NCBI GenBank assembly: GCA_024704765.1
Contig: JAKMXF010000110.1
Span: forward strand, 744,001 to 808,000
Reading direction: 5' to 3'
DNA from: Oopsacas minuta
Taxonomy: Eukaryota > Porifera > Hexactinellida > Lyssacinosida > Leucopsacidae
DNA length: 64,000 nt
The notes under the pieces were generated by a model. It searched no databases. It saw only the letters and a program-made list of their open reading frames with translations, and had not been told where the DNA came from. Position numbers and translations under genes: made by a program. Below are positions 1 to 9,748 of this stretch, in pieces. Position 1 is the first letter of the stretch; each line of letters starts with the position of its first letter.

Positions 1-1835
1 GTTATGAAAGAACTGAAACCTAAGCTATCAATGTTAACTGCTACCGACACTAATTTTACAAATTCTCTTCCAAAGCTAGATTTACTGACGGTAGCATTTG
101 ATGAAACAGCTGAGAATAGATTACAAATGTTGATGGATAAAATACAGGAAATGCAGACACAACGGTTAGTGATGGTCCATCTTATCCATAACCAATTGAC
201 CCATCTGACCAGTAGCAGTCATAGAGAGAACGGATACTGGCCCGTTTTTGGTCTCGGCCACAGTCCTTGTCATATAGAGATGGTGTTGCTAATCATATTG
301 TAAATATATCCATATATAGTTCTACATTGGAACAACAGCTGAGAAGAGACATGGAATCAGATGACATCACTAGTCACCTGATATCTAGTGACAGTAATAG
401 AGAGAAAATATTTGAAGTCGGAATGAAGAAGCATAAAGATGCTGCAAACGTGATTAGACAGAATTGTCAAGCACAGGATAATATACTCAAGGTTTGTTTG
501 TTTGACTAGACAGATTGGTCATTTGAATACAGTGGAACCTGCATTAACCGACACTTGTTGAGACAGGTAATTGTGTCGGTTTATGCAGGTTCTACTGTGC
601 GTATTTCACACCTGATTTATGTAAATATTTGTTTGTATTTACGAGGTTGCTGTATAGGCTATGACAGAGACAAATGCTAGTTTAGCTGCACTCAGAAAGG
701 AATTGTTAACTGTCCGATCTGATAGAGAGAGTATGTTTAAAGGATTAGTTGAAGCCTGGAAGAGGATGGGGTCTACAGAGGATAGTCTTAAGGATGGTTA
801 GTAAACAAACAAACAAATACATAAACAAATAAATAAATCCACACTATTTGTTTGCTTTAGGAATGAAGTTTTATCAAAATCTTGACAAAAAGACCCTCAA
901 ACTATTTGAGACTATTAAATCCATTTTACCTCCACCTCCCATACAGCAGCCAATTAATCCATCTCATACAGCCACTATTCCACCACTTGACACCTATAAA
1001 CCTATTTCTCCATTTATGTCACCACCTGATGGCAGTGCTAGACCACCTGTACCATCAAGACGTCTTAAACCCGCCAATCAAACTGAAGATGTTAATTACG
1101 ATATAGAAGTTGTTGATGATACAGAGTTAAAGCTGTTAAACTGGGCAGCTTCAGAGCAAGTAAACAAACAAGTAAACATTGAGGTAAACAATAGTAGTTA
1201 CGAAATCAAAGTTCATATGTTTAGGCTATGTAAAATGATATACTTGTTTCTTATACCCACCGGATATAAGCACCATCCTCTGGAATACGGTTCTCACATA
1301 TTCCTGTATATTTATACCGGATATAAGAACCATCCTCTGGAATACGGTTCTCACATATTCCTGTATATTTATACCGGATATAAGAACATGTAATGCTACT
1401 CCCCAAGGGTGTTATTAAAATTCCAAACAAGTAATCTATCTTGTATTCATTCTTTAGCCAATTCAACAGATAGCTGTATCACCCTTGAGAGAATCAACAC
1501 ACGAATCATCGAATATTATTATTGCTCAATCGGCTCCTGTTCCTAAAATAGATTCTATTCTACCTTCCCCACCCAAACCAGTGACTGATCATATCATAGC
1601 ACCTGAACCTCAGTTACACATTCCACAGGTTCCTAACCTAGCAACGCCAGTATTTGACACTTCACAATTATCTCAGCTGATCCATTCGAATCAATCAGAG
1701 ACAAATAGGACAATTTCCTCTCTCCAAACTGGTCTCAATCGGATTAACCAATCAGTAGCCGAGTTAGGACTGAATATGACAGCTGTCATTAATCAGAGTA
1801 GCCAATCAAATGCTGCCATTTCTGCTCTAAACCAG
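1..1835 (+). CDS. PTPN23/HD-PTP-like BRO1-family protein, 5' portion (V domain and proline-rich region)
   Basis: Plus-strand exons read as 1-164 (continuing from upstream of the window), 320-491, 658-796, 861-about 1183 and 1458-1835, with GT-AG borders and compatible phases. The spliced product is helical and resembles the second half of the V domain of HD-PTP/ALIX: a TQRSTLEQQLR stretch, then SDDITSHL, an AQDNILKAMTE segment and DGMKFYQNLDKKT. A proline-rich region with PPPP and PPVPSRR follows, then an N/Q/S-rich helix. In this family BRO1-V proteins bind ESCRT-III and ubiquitinated cargo during endosomal sorting. The BRO1 domain would lie outside the window. The last plus exon ends in phase 0 at a GTAATT donor, but no continuation exists downstream on this strand; the fitting next exon is on the minus strand at 9513. 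The donor after the proline-rich region is ambiguous (1160 or 1184). PTPN23 rather than ALIX is a judgement from the SDDIT region. Confidence 0.7.
528..600. repeat. Short palindromic MITE-like element in an intron
   Basis: The ends are inverted repeats: GTGGAACCTGCATTAACCGA at the left and TCGGTTTATGCAGGTTCTAC at the right, with GTGTCGG/CCGACAC inside. Degenerate relatives (AACCACGTTAATACATAC at 9057, ACACCTCGTTAATACGAAC at 26265, a left-end half at 8948) recur in other introns and spacers. It is non-coding and fits a miniature inverted-repeat transposable element. Confidence 0.6.
1248..1412. repeat. Dispersed repeat B, with an internal tandem duplication
   Basis: A unit of about 62 bases (CATCCTCTGGAATACGGTTC ... 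TTTATACCGGATATAAG) occurs twice in tandem, followed by ACATGTAATGCTACTCCC. Single copies of the family occur at 42063-42171 and 52188-52302, and a partial copy at 19370-19440. In those copies TATACCGGTTATAAGAACA is matched by TGTTCTTATAACCGGTATA, so the element is a hairpin-forming palindrome. This copy lies in an intron of the PTPN23-like gene. Confidence 0.7.
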
Positions 1836-1962
1836 GTAATTAGTTCTATTTTTAGTATCAAATTGTTTGTGTTATATATTGACGAATAATTATGTAAATA
1901 TCGGAACTATTCCTTTGTAAAAGGCGCGAAAATATGATTAATCATAAATACAGTTAACTCCT

Positions 1963-2107
1963 GTTATATTAAACACGGATATATCAAAGTACCCGCTAAT
2001 ATCGAAGTGTGAATTATACAAATATGCTCCAAACCATAAAAGTTCCATACATTCCATTGGTTATGTCAAAGCAATAATAATAGACCCTTAAGCTTAATAT
2101 TACAGAA
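1963..2107. repeat. Dispersed repeat A (MITE-like)
   Basis: The element starts with AACTCCTGTTATATTAAACA and ends near GCTTAATATTACAGAAGTT, so the ends are imperfect inverted repeats. Internal landmarks are ACCCGCTAATATCGAAGTGTG and CAAATATGCTCCAAACC. Related copies are at about 7545-7695, 28606-28752, 32823-32912, 46716-46862 and 56128-56220. This copy abuts the left end of the NHL inverted repeat. Confidence 0.7.
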
Positions 2108-3454
2108 GTTTTATATTACAAACTATAAAATATTGGAAAATCAAACAAAACTAAACAAATTCAAACTTTGCAACTCTCAAAATGGCGACACAATTTCCTG
2201 AGCCAATCCCAGTGCCAATTGTAGACCCCTTAGAACAAGAAATCAACCAATCAATTGACAGGATGATATTCCTACTCAATCAGAGAAGAATCCATCTCTT
2301 AACCACTTTAAGAAATAAACGAGAAGAGACAAGAGCTAATCAGGTAGCGTGTCAGCAAATGAAGCAACAACTGGAAGAGACCCGAGCTCTTGTAGAAGGT
2401 AGAATGACACACAATCAACTCCCACTCCATTTCTGATAGATTAGTGGCAGAAATGCAAACAAAACTAGCAGAACTCCACCTCAACACACCACCACCTCAT
2501 GTACTGAGGTTCTTGTGTGATACACAAGACCTCGAAAGGAGTATTAACCGTCTAGGAGAGATCAGCCAACAAGAAATCAATCCCATCCCTCATATACCAG
2601 TAATCCCTAAGTACGCTGAATTCCAACAGCCCATTGTTGCTGTTGGGAAAGAAGGATCAGCTCCTGGGGAGTTTAAAGGGCCAAGAGGTGTCGCAATTGA
2701 ACCTGAATCTGGACACATTTATGTGGCAGATCAGTACAACAATCGTATACAAATATTCTCTCAGTCAGGAGACTATCTCAACCATTTCGGTAATCAACAC
2801 CTGAAAGAGCCATGGGGTATCCTAATCCATGAGGATAACATTTATGTTACAGACATAGAACATCACGCTATCTTCTTATTCAAGCTGCCAGACCTAACTA
2901 TGATAAAGCGAGTAGGTAAGGAAGGATCTGGTAGTGAAGAGTTCAATAATCCTAGACAACCCGCCATCTCTCCTAATACACACCTTTATGTACCAGATTA
3001 TTCCAACAACAGACTACAAATACTAACAACTAATTTGGTATTTACAGACACGCTAGAACACCAAACCATGACTGGACCTATTGATGTTAAATTCACAAAC
3101 AATGAAATGTTTGTGTTGAGCTGTGAAGACAATCCATGTATTCATGTGTTTACTCTCTCAGGAGAGAAGTCCCGCTCATTGATTACCGGAGGAATAGGAA
3201 TAGGAATGCAAGTTGAAGTAGCATACTTCTTCTGTCTAGACGGACATAATAACATTATCATAAGCAACTGCTGGGCTGACAGTATTAAAGTATTCTCACC
3301 AGAAGGAGACCTCCTACACGAGATAGGACAGAGAGGACAGAGAGGACATAAAGCTGGAATGTTTGACTCCCCTTACGGAATTACAATACACAACACAAAA
3401 CTAATTTGTGTTTCTAAAAACAATAATTTCTGTTTACAAATATTTTCTGCTTAA
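2108..3454. repeat. Left arm of a ~1.34-kb inverted repeat carrying an NHL gene
   Basis: The reverse complement of 9778-11111 matches this interval along nearly its whole length, including about 70 bases upstream of the start codon, with only scattered substitutions and small indels. Similarity begins at a TTTTATATTACAAA block and stops just after the stop codon. The arm lies exactly between the PTPN23-like exon ending at 1835 and the CHK2 exon ending at 3870, which belong to genes interrupted at this point. Confidence 0.85.
2182..3454 (+). pseudogene. Intronless coiled-coil/NHL-repeat protein, left copy, frameshifted
   Basis: The frame opens at ATG 2182 (MATQFPEPIPV) and encodes a coiled coil of about 80 residues. 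It breaks near 2420 and resumes in another frame through 3454. Compared with the copy at 11032-9749, one extra C is present (CAACTCCCACTCC against CAACTCCACTCC). Downstream come NHL-type blades: GPRGVAIEPESGHIYVAD, NNRIQIFSQSGDYL, then further VGKEGS and PDYSNNRLQIL blades, enough for a six-bladed propeller. NHL proteins of this type are usually protein- or RNA-binding scaffolds; no RING or B-box is present. The C-terminus looks intact here and altered in the other copy. A small duplication gives QRGQRG. It may be a pseudogene or carry a sequencing error. Confidence 0.75.
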
Positions 3455-3869
3455 CAGTATTACATTTAAAACATTAAACTAACCATCAGCTGATTATAAT
3501 AGTTATGTAAACAGGAAAATACGTTAAACTGGTAACTCTTCAAGTTCCAGTTCAGCGATTCTCAACCCTAAATCCATGATGGTCTAAGGAGGACAGCCGG
3601 GGTCTATTCCAATGGAAGGGAGGATGAATCTGTCGGCTGAGACAAATGCCCAGCCAACAGATTGTGGCTCTGCGAGCACATAAGGAAAGGTGTCAAAATC
3701 TATGTATAATCACACGATTAGCGATAATAGTTCCATATCCCTGAGGTGCATATCTACACCCTAAAATGTACCCATGGGTCAAACGGACATCTCCCTATGT
3801 ATTCATACAACAAACTATACACATACCATAACTCCATAACAGTAACTAAGGTGTATTTATCATATTTAC
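3455..3869. other. Non-coding stretch with repeat fragments
   Basis: I see no gene here. About 3550-3625 contains a fragment (TTCTCAACCCTAAATCCATG) related to the hAT-like repeat E at 61180-61290. About 3735-3810 contains repeat D (CATATCTACACCCTAAAATG ... GACATCTCCCTAT), also found at 5706-5840. If CHK2 is read across the inversion this is part of its fourth intron. Confidence 0.5.
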
Positions 3870-4893
3870 CTCTAACATAGCAGATTTGTATATTTTCTCG
3901 TCTTTATCAAACTTTTTCATTTCAATAAGTTTCACAGCTGATCGATTACCAGTCTCCTTTTCAAAACATATTCTCACCTCGCCACACGCACCCTTACCCA
4001 GAGTCTTACCGATATCATAGCGACAGAGGAACTCCTTTGGAATATCTGGGTAATCAGAAGATCTCTGTTTTTCTTTATACACCCAAGAAACGTTCTTTCT
4101 TAAGCTGAGAGATATTTCAGAATTGTCTTTAAGTAAACAGGTCTTGTTCTTACCGATCTACAGTATGGACCATGGATGAGTAAGTGCTGTTATTGGCTAC
4201 CCACTCAAAGTGTCTTAAACAGGAAATAGCACATACCTTTGCTCCATTAACGAATGTTCCGTTGCTAGATTTATCATAAAGGAATACTCCATACTTCCTA
4301 GAGTCTTCTGAAGAGTCCTGATCCTTACCGGATTTAGGTTGTTCTCTGAATATCATGAAATGAACCTAGGAGATAGGTAGTAATTCTTTGTTAATATTTG
4401 TATTATATGTCTGTAAGGTCTACCTTAGACAGAGCCTGCCAATTCGGAACTTCGCAACCATTCTGCTGCTCATGTATGCATACAGTGCTCTCTTCATCTC
4501 TCCCAAAGGTGTATTCATCTTCAATCAAGTCAACCTGTGTATTAGAAACTATAATGTCAATAGGAATGCTGTACTGTCCAAATTGCAAATGAATTCGTTT
4601 GGATTAGTGAGATACAATAAAGGATAACTCGGGTTAAGACGAGTCACTATTTCTTATATTTCCCGTTTGTAATTGGACAATCAGGACAATCAGAATACTC
4701 TAGAACATTCCAAAGGTTGTATAACACCTATTTGTATCAAAGAGGGTCTACCTTATACCTTAGAGTATGCATCATGTAATGGGTACAGTCTACCCCATGT
4801 GTTAGCTTCACACTCATCTGCTAGCGGTTCAGACAGCTGAGAGGAACCAACACCTGCTATATCGCTAACGTCAATGGTCTGACAATCTGCCAT
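3870..4893 (-). CDS. CHEK2: Checkpoint kinase CHK2, exons 1-4 (FHA domain and start of kinase domain)
   Basis: Minus-strand exons are 4893-4759, 4534-4424, 4365-4237 and 4157-3870; every intron is in phase 0. Exon 1 starts MADCQTIDVSD and ends in TWGRLYPLHDAYSK. Exons 2-4 give the FHA domain (DEYTFGRDEES, then HFMIFRE, then SSNGTFVNGAK and NSEISLSLRKN). The kinase domain follows with the glycine loop LGKGACGEV and the ATP-binding lysine in SAVKLIEMKKF. CHK2 is the DNA-damage effector kinase activated by ATM; its FHA domain binds phosphothreonine and drives dimerisation. The last exon ends in YKSAMLE at a GTAAAT donor, and no kinase continuation exists further along the minus strand. The exact continuation, [14 protein letters not shown], is on the plus strand at 11825, so the gene is split by an inversion. 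Confidence 0.9.
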
Positions 4894-5231
4894 ATCTATA
4901 TAGCTTAATTAGATTATGAGGAAATGGTAAGAGCTATAAACTTAAGAGCTATAAACTTGAAATTTGGTATGTGTGTGGTAAGTGATGGATATAGGAACCA
5001 AATCATTTTACACATATTTGATTGGTTTGAAAAGGGAAGGAATCCACAGAATGTGTTAAATTTGGTATAGGGAATACACGGGTGTAGGAATTTGGGAACA
5101 GCTGGTTTAGAGAAACCAATAATAGAAGTATTCAATATGAATAGTAGATAAATAGAAATATATCACACTGTAAACACCAACAAATAAACAAATAAACAAG
5201 CAAACAAACAAGCAAACAAACAAGAAGCAAT
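4894..5231. other. Intergenic spacer between CHK2 and AIF1
   Basis: It contains no convincing coding sequence. A (CAAA/TAAA)n tract lies at about 5178-5222, just downstream of the AIF1 stop codon on the minus strand. It would lie upstream of CHK2 exon 1 and hold its promoter; I see no clear core element. Confidence 0.4.
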
Positions 5232-6201
5232 CTATGGTAAGTCAGTTAGTGCCCGCTTCGGAGGTAATCCTTTAGGTAATTCCTTTTCTTTCTTTTTCTC
5301 TTCAAACATTAGAATAATTTTCAGGATACTGTTCTTCTTGCCTAGCATCATGGTGAGGAACTCATGATAGTGTATAGTGCCTAAATATGATTAAATATGT
5401 GATAAATATTCATATTCGACATTTGGAAATGTCAGAATAGAATTCTACATACACGGTTACCCCTGATTAACCGTTGAAATGAAATCTCTAGCCTCATTTT
5501 TGATTTTGCCAAAAGGTGTGAAAATATCATTAATCATACAAAATTAGAGCTACTACATATATCTCACACTTCAACAACCAATAGGATTACATTCTACAAT
5601 AACCAATAGAATGGTAGTGTTTTACATTGTGACCAGCATCTAATCTAATTGGTCTAACTTTAAACACCAAAAAAGGTGTGAAAATACTCACATTATAAAA
5701 TTCCATACCCAAGGTGCACTTCTACACCCAAAAATGTACTCATGTGCCAATTTTCATGCCACCTGGCCTACTAGATTGCGCAAGACTCCGCGGACGGAAG
5801 TCACACATCGTCCATGCCAATTGGACATCTCCCTATAGGAAATTCCATTTTACCAAATCGGTTGTTACCACCATGCATAGTTACAGAACTATCACAATGG
5901 TATTTCCACTAAAAATACCTGAATCATTGGTATCAACTTCAGCTATCATTTTCTTTAGTTCCAGATGTGTCTTAGCCTGTCCTAATTTCTCCATCATTCT
6001 CTTTAGTTCCATTATATCAATATCTCCAGAATTATTCTCATCATACTCTATGAATTGGTTCTTGTATGATTCTAGTTTCAATTCCAATTCTTCTACATCA
6101 TCCCAGTCCCCACTTTGTAAATATTGATTGTTTATTTCCATTAGTTCACTCTCTTGTTTATTCTTTAAGATACCAAATGCTTTGCCACCTTGGTGAGCCA
6201 T
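5232..6201 (-). CDS. AIF1: Allograft inflammatory factor 1 (AIF1/Iba1) family EF-hand protein
   Basis: Two minus-strand exons, 6201-5919 and 5380-5232, join in phase 1 and encode 143 residues, close to the usual 147. The start MAHQGGKAFGILKNKQE matches the family's N-terminus. The first EF-hand loop, DENNSGDIDIME, has acidic or amide ligands at positions 1, 3, 5, 7, 9 and 12. The second, spliced across the intron, reads DTNDSGTIHYHE and is weaker at positions 7 and 9. The tail FLTMMLGKKNSILKIILMFE is the family signature. AIF1 proteins bind calcium and bundle actin in motile phagocytic cells. The gene lies inside the inverted segment, so its minus orientation would become plus, like its neighbours, if the segment were turned back. 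Its intron carries repeats C and D. Confidence 0.88.
5500..5845. repeat. Repeats C and D inside the AIF1 intron
   Basis: The block CCAAAAGGTGTGAAAATATC at about 5511 and a second AAAAGGTGTGAAAATA at about 5673 are copies of repeat motif C, in the same orientation. From 5706 the text GGTGCACTTCTACACCCAAA ... CATCTCCCTATAGG is a copy of repeat D, also seen near 3740 and, in the other orientation, near 19235 and 21283. No coding potential is evident. Confidence 0.55.
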
Positions 6202-6849
6202 CTAGCAAACAACAACAAATAAATGTGTCCGCACTATCCTTAAAAATCTCGAATCACCGTCTGTGCCAACTCAAATTTCCCGAATTAGTTTCAGTACTTA
6301 TTCAATTCTATAAATAGCCATTCTAGCAAAGAAAGAGAAATTTGAATTTTACTAATCTTGTTAGACTTTTGTAAGTTAAAACCGAATTATACGCGCCTGT
6401 TGACACCTACTTAACAGGTGGAAGCTAATGTCTATTAAAATCAGAAGGGGGGACACTAGTGAAAACGTTGGGATGTGTATATATACTTTCAGTTCCATAT
6501 ATGATATTCCAATCAATCTATTTATCGTATAAATAGGAATTCAACCAATAAATTCTTAGTATTTCAACCAATAAGATTACATAAAATTCCTTTTATAGTC
6601 AGCTGATTACTGAAACCATTGTGACACATGAAAGAACTATCTTTAATTAGTCAGCCATAAAAAGCGTTAAGTTATGAATAATTCTACAGAACAAATATTC
6701 TATTTTAGGACACAAATAATACATTTAATTGAACAGCTGTTAGTTGCTAGGGAAATATGAATCTCCATCAAATGAGTGAGCTACTAATTAGCACATATTA
6801 AGTAAACAAACAAACAAACAAACAAACAAACAATTAGCATATAACACTT
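6202..6849. other. Intergenic spacer
   Basis: I find no gene. The stretch is AT-rich and ends with a perfect (AAAC)n tract at about 6803-6833, immediately downstream of the coiled-coil gene on the minus strand. Confidence 0.4.
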
Positions 6850-7482
6850 TCAATAATTGTTGTCATATGTGTACCTATCTCGATACCTACCCCTGTGTCC
6901 TCTATTGTCCTTACGGTTATACTGCCCGTTCCAGCTGTATGTATCATAATACATTGGCGCTTCAGCTGATTGGTAATCGGAATTTGTCTTATAAGGTGGG
7001 TCTGTTTGATCGTCCTGCAGTGAAGTATTTTCAGAGGATTTGCCAGGGGAGACTGGTGGATCTGGAACTTTAATAGGTGCTAGTTCCAAATCAATACTGT
7101 TTACAATTCCAGTTATATCTTCTTGGTTCCAGTATAGATTAAATCTCAGCTGTTTTTGATGTTTACATTCTAAATGTATATTTTGCAATTTGTTACGTAT
7201 TTGTTGCAGCATTTTTTGTTGTAAATCAACCAATGAATCTCCGAGCTTAGTTTCTGTTTGTTGATGTAAATCTGTCAATATTTGTGTATTTATTTCTATT
7301 TGTTTATTTTTGTTTTCATATTCCAATTCCAAATTGTCGATTTTTGTTTGTAAGTGCTTTTTGTGATCTTTCAAGAGATTATCAAATTCTGTGAATTTTT
7401 GGTCCAATTCAGTTCTCATTTCTGTGAAAATATTCACACTTGTGGTTTCATCTGTATCGCTGCATTCCGATGCAGTTGCCAT
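6850..7482 (-). CDS. Lineage-specific coiled-coil protein with an RG/RY-rich tail
   Basis: Single exon, 210 residues, starting MATASECSDTDE. Residues about 20-115 form a coiled coil (TELDQKFTEFDNLLKDHKKH onward). A conserved LGDSLVDLQQKM segment comes next, then a short LRFNLYWNQEDITGIVNSID block at about 118. The tail (140-210) is low-complexity: proline/serine, then NRGHRGRYRDRYTYDNNY, which looks like an RNA-binding or phase-separating arginine/tyrosine tail. The coiled coil and the RF-x-W block match the tandem proteins at 14.2-17.8 kb and 22.4 kb and the N-terminus of the NHL proteins. I recognise no named family. It lies in the inverted interval, between AIF1 and the PTPN23-like 3' exons. 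Confidence 0.75.
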   Translation of the reverse strand: MATASECSDTDETTSVNIFTEMRTELDQKFTEFDNLLKDHKKHLQTKIDNLELEYENKNKQIEINTQILTDLHQQTETKLGDSLVDLQQKMLQQIRNKLQNIHLECKHQKQLRFNLYWNQEDITGIVNSIDLELAPIKVPDPPVSPGKSSENTSLQDDQTDPPYKTNSDYQSAEAPMYYDTYSWNGQYNRKDNRGHRGRYRDRYTYDNNY

Positions 7483-7544
7483 GGAAATTACTTAACTATT
7501 AACAAATATTTGTGAAGTCGGAATACATACCAATCAACTGAAAT

Positions 7545-7695
7545 ATCAAACACGGATATATCTGAATACCCGCTGATATCGAAGTGTGAACTTGTACAAA
7601 TATGGTCCCAAACCTTCAAAGGAACAAATATCCCATCGGTTATATCAAAGGAATAATCACGGCCCCTTAAGCTTAGGTATAACAGGAGTCTAGTG
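7545..7695. repeat. Dispersed repeat A copy
   Basis: The block AACACGGATATATCTGAATA, with CCCGCTGATATCGAAGTGTG, CAAATATGGTCCCAAACC and CCCTTAAGCTTAGGTATAAC, aligns with the copy at 1963-2107 in the same direction. It lies between the coiled-coil gene and the end of the PTPN23-like exons. Confidence 0.65.
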
Positions 7696-7887
7696 TACAT
7701 ATTTACTTCTAATACCACAAATAAAATGGGATTTGTTCCAGACGGGTATTTATATATTTTCACACTTAAGTATGTAACTTGTCTGTGTGGTATAATTATA
7801 CAAATATCATGAGAGCAAATAATTGCGGGAAAGAAAGCAATAAATTCTGAATGTTATACTCAACAATATGCTAAATATACAATTGGA

Positions 7888-9513
7888 TTATTGGTGGGTT
7901 TGTGAGAGGAGTAACAGCTGTTTTTGAATTATCATCAGCTGATCTGGTGTCAGAGACTGAGGATTAGAACCAAGCTGCTTCTGTAACATTTGTAAATATG
8001 CATGTTGTTGAGGATTGAGGGGAGAATTTGGTTGTACAGCTGATTGTAAGGGTAACTGAGGATTAGATTGTACAGCTGATTGTAAGGGTAACTGAGGATT
8101 AGATTGTACAGCTGATTGTAAGGGTAACTGAGGATTTGATTGTACAGCTGATTGTAAGGGTAACTGAGGATTTGATTGTACAGCTGGTTGTAAGGGTAAC
8201 TGAGGATTTGATTGTACAGCTGGTTGTAAGGGTAACTGAGGATTAGATGGTACAGCTGATTGTAAGGGTAACTGAGGATTTGATTGGACCATGGATTGCG
8301 GAGGATACTGTACATTTGATTGGTTACTCATGATATTGCTATAAGAATGAGGCGGGTAATGAGAGACAGCTGGTATTGACTGTAGAGACTGAATATGCAT
8401 AAGAGATGGCTGTAATAATTGTGATACAGGCACTGGTGTAATACTAGGGGGCATAGACTGTTGGGGATACAGAGATTGAACCATGGATGAGTGAGAAGTG
8501 GGTAATGAGCTTAACGGATCAAGAGAAGTAATTGATTGGCTATCGATAGACATTTGATTGGTCAGTTTACTCCCTAGACATGATTCTGCTTGGGTAACAG
8601 AAAGTTGGAAAGCAGAGGAAGGTCGTAACTTAACAGGGGTAAATGCTGTCGGCTCAGATGGCAGAATTGTGTCCGGTTTATGCGACACAATTTCCGGTTT
8701 CTTCTCCAACAAATCCCACAGCTGTCCAACCTGACTCTCACCCTCTTTAGGCCTATCTTGGAAATCCAGTGGGTCTCTGGTAACCCTAGCATCTGATTGG
8801 TTAGGGAGTAATAAGATAGAATCTTGTTTGTTCCGAATTTGCCTCAGTTCTTCTTTGATTTCTGTCAGAGCTGTAGTTACACATAACACCTATTGAATTA
8901 TACAATAATATATACACAAGGGTTTCTATGGCTAGACAAATTTTGTAAAGTAACACCTGCATTAACTGACACTCGTTGATACAGGAAAATAGTGTCGTGT
9001 TAACAAATTGTCACCTTTTTGGATTCCAAAAATCACATTAGTAGGCACTACAGTAGAACCACGTTAATACATACACAAAGGGACCGTCGAGATTTGTACT
9101 CCTTATCCGGAGTATGGATTAACGAAGTTTCATTGAATATAGCCAATATATATGTTAGATGTGAGATATTTGAAGTGAAGAAATTCCTCAAAATAACCTT
9201 TTGTTTGTTTGTTTGTTTATTTGTTTACAAGCTAAGAACTTACTTCTTGTGAAGTAGTAGATATATTATTGTTTATGTTTTCCAAAAGAGGTTCTAATTT
9301 TAGAACAATATCACTCTGTTTCTGTGTCACATGATCAAACAGCTGATTGAGTCTGTTGACACCTTCTTGTGATGATTTCTCTATTAACTCAATTCTAGCT
9401 AATAGATTAGCTTCTACAAGCTTAATCAGCTGAGAAGTGTATACCGTATTTTGATTGGTTGTTTGCAAATGAGCAGACAGCTGTTCTATACTCGTGTTTT
9501 GATTGGTTGTCAC
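7888..9513 (-). CDS. PTPN23/HD-PTP-like protein, 3' exons (coiled coil and Q/P-rich tail)
   Basis: Two minus-strand exons, 9513-9244 and 8889-7888, both begin after an AG acceptor in phase 0; the first ends at a perfect GTAAGT donor. Neither begins with ATG, so they are internal or terminal exons. The first reads VTTNQNTSIEQLSAHLQ, a coiled coil in the same N/Q/S style as the plus-strand exon ending at 1835 (SNAAISALNQ), and the phases agree. The second begins VLCVTTALTEIKEELRQ and becomes a serine/proline/glutamine-rich tail with seven PQLPLQ repeats, ending LLLLSQTHQ. No tyrosine-phosphatase domain is present. Such tails in BRO1 proteins recruit SH3, WW and ESCRT-I partners (family knowledge). 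Assignment to the gene at 1-1835 depends on the inversion model. Confidence 0.7.
8034..8290. repeat. 36-bp coding minisatellite
   Basis: The unit TGTAAGGGTAACTGAGGATT plus 16 further bases recurs about seven times in frame, encoding PQLPLQ-(S/P)AV-(Q/P)SN on the minus strand. Units differ by one or two bases, so expansion looks fairly recent. Length variation between individuals would be expected. Confidence 0.85.
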
Positions 9514-9748
9514 CTATTAATAGAATATATTCATAAACACTCATGTACCAATTGGACAGTATTTAGGCGCCGAAATTAGAATTTTGAACCTTTGACATTT
9601 GTCATTTGTCATACTTAGGTCAGACAATTTAGAAAGTAGCCTCCTGTCCTTGCCCCCTATCAAGGGTACAAATATTCACTAAAGGTACCAGCTATGATCC
9701 AAAGTAATCAATAAACATATCTAATAATTAATCCAAAATATTACAATT

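Noticed and set aside
1-1835. ALIX (PDCD6IP) rather than PTPN23
   Set aside because: The SDDITSHL and AQDNILKAMTE segments looked closer to HD-PTP, but I keep this open because the BRO1 domain is outside the window.
8034-8290. Possible CRISPR array from regular 36-bp repeats
   Set aside because: There are no spacers; units are contiguous, in frame and translated in a eukaryotic gene.
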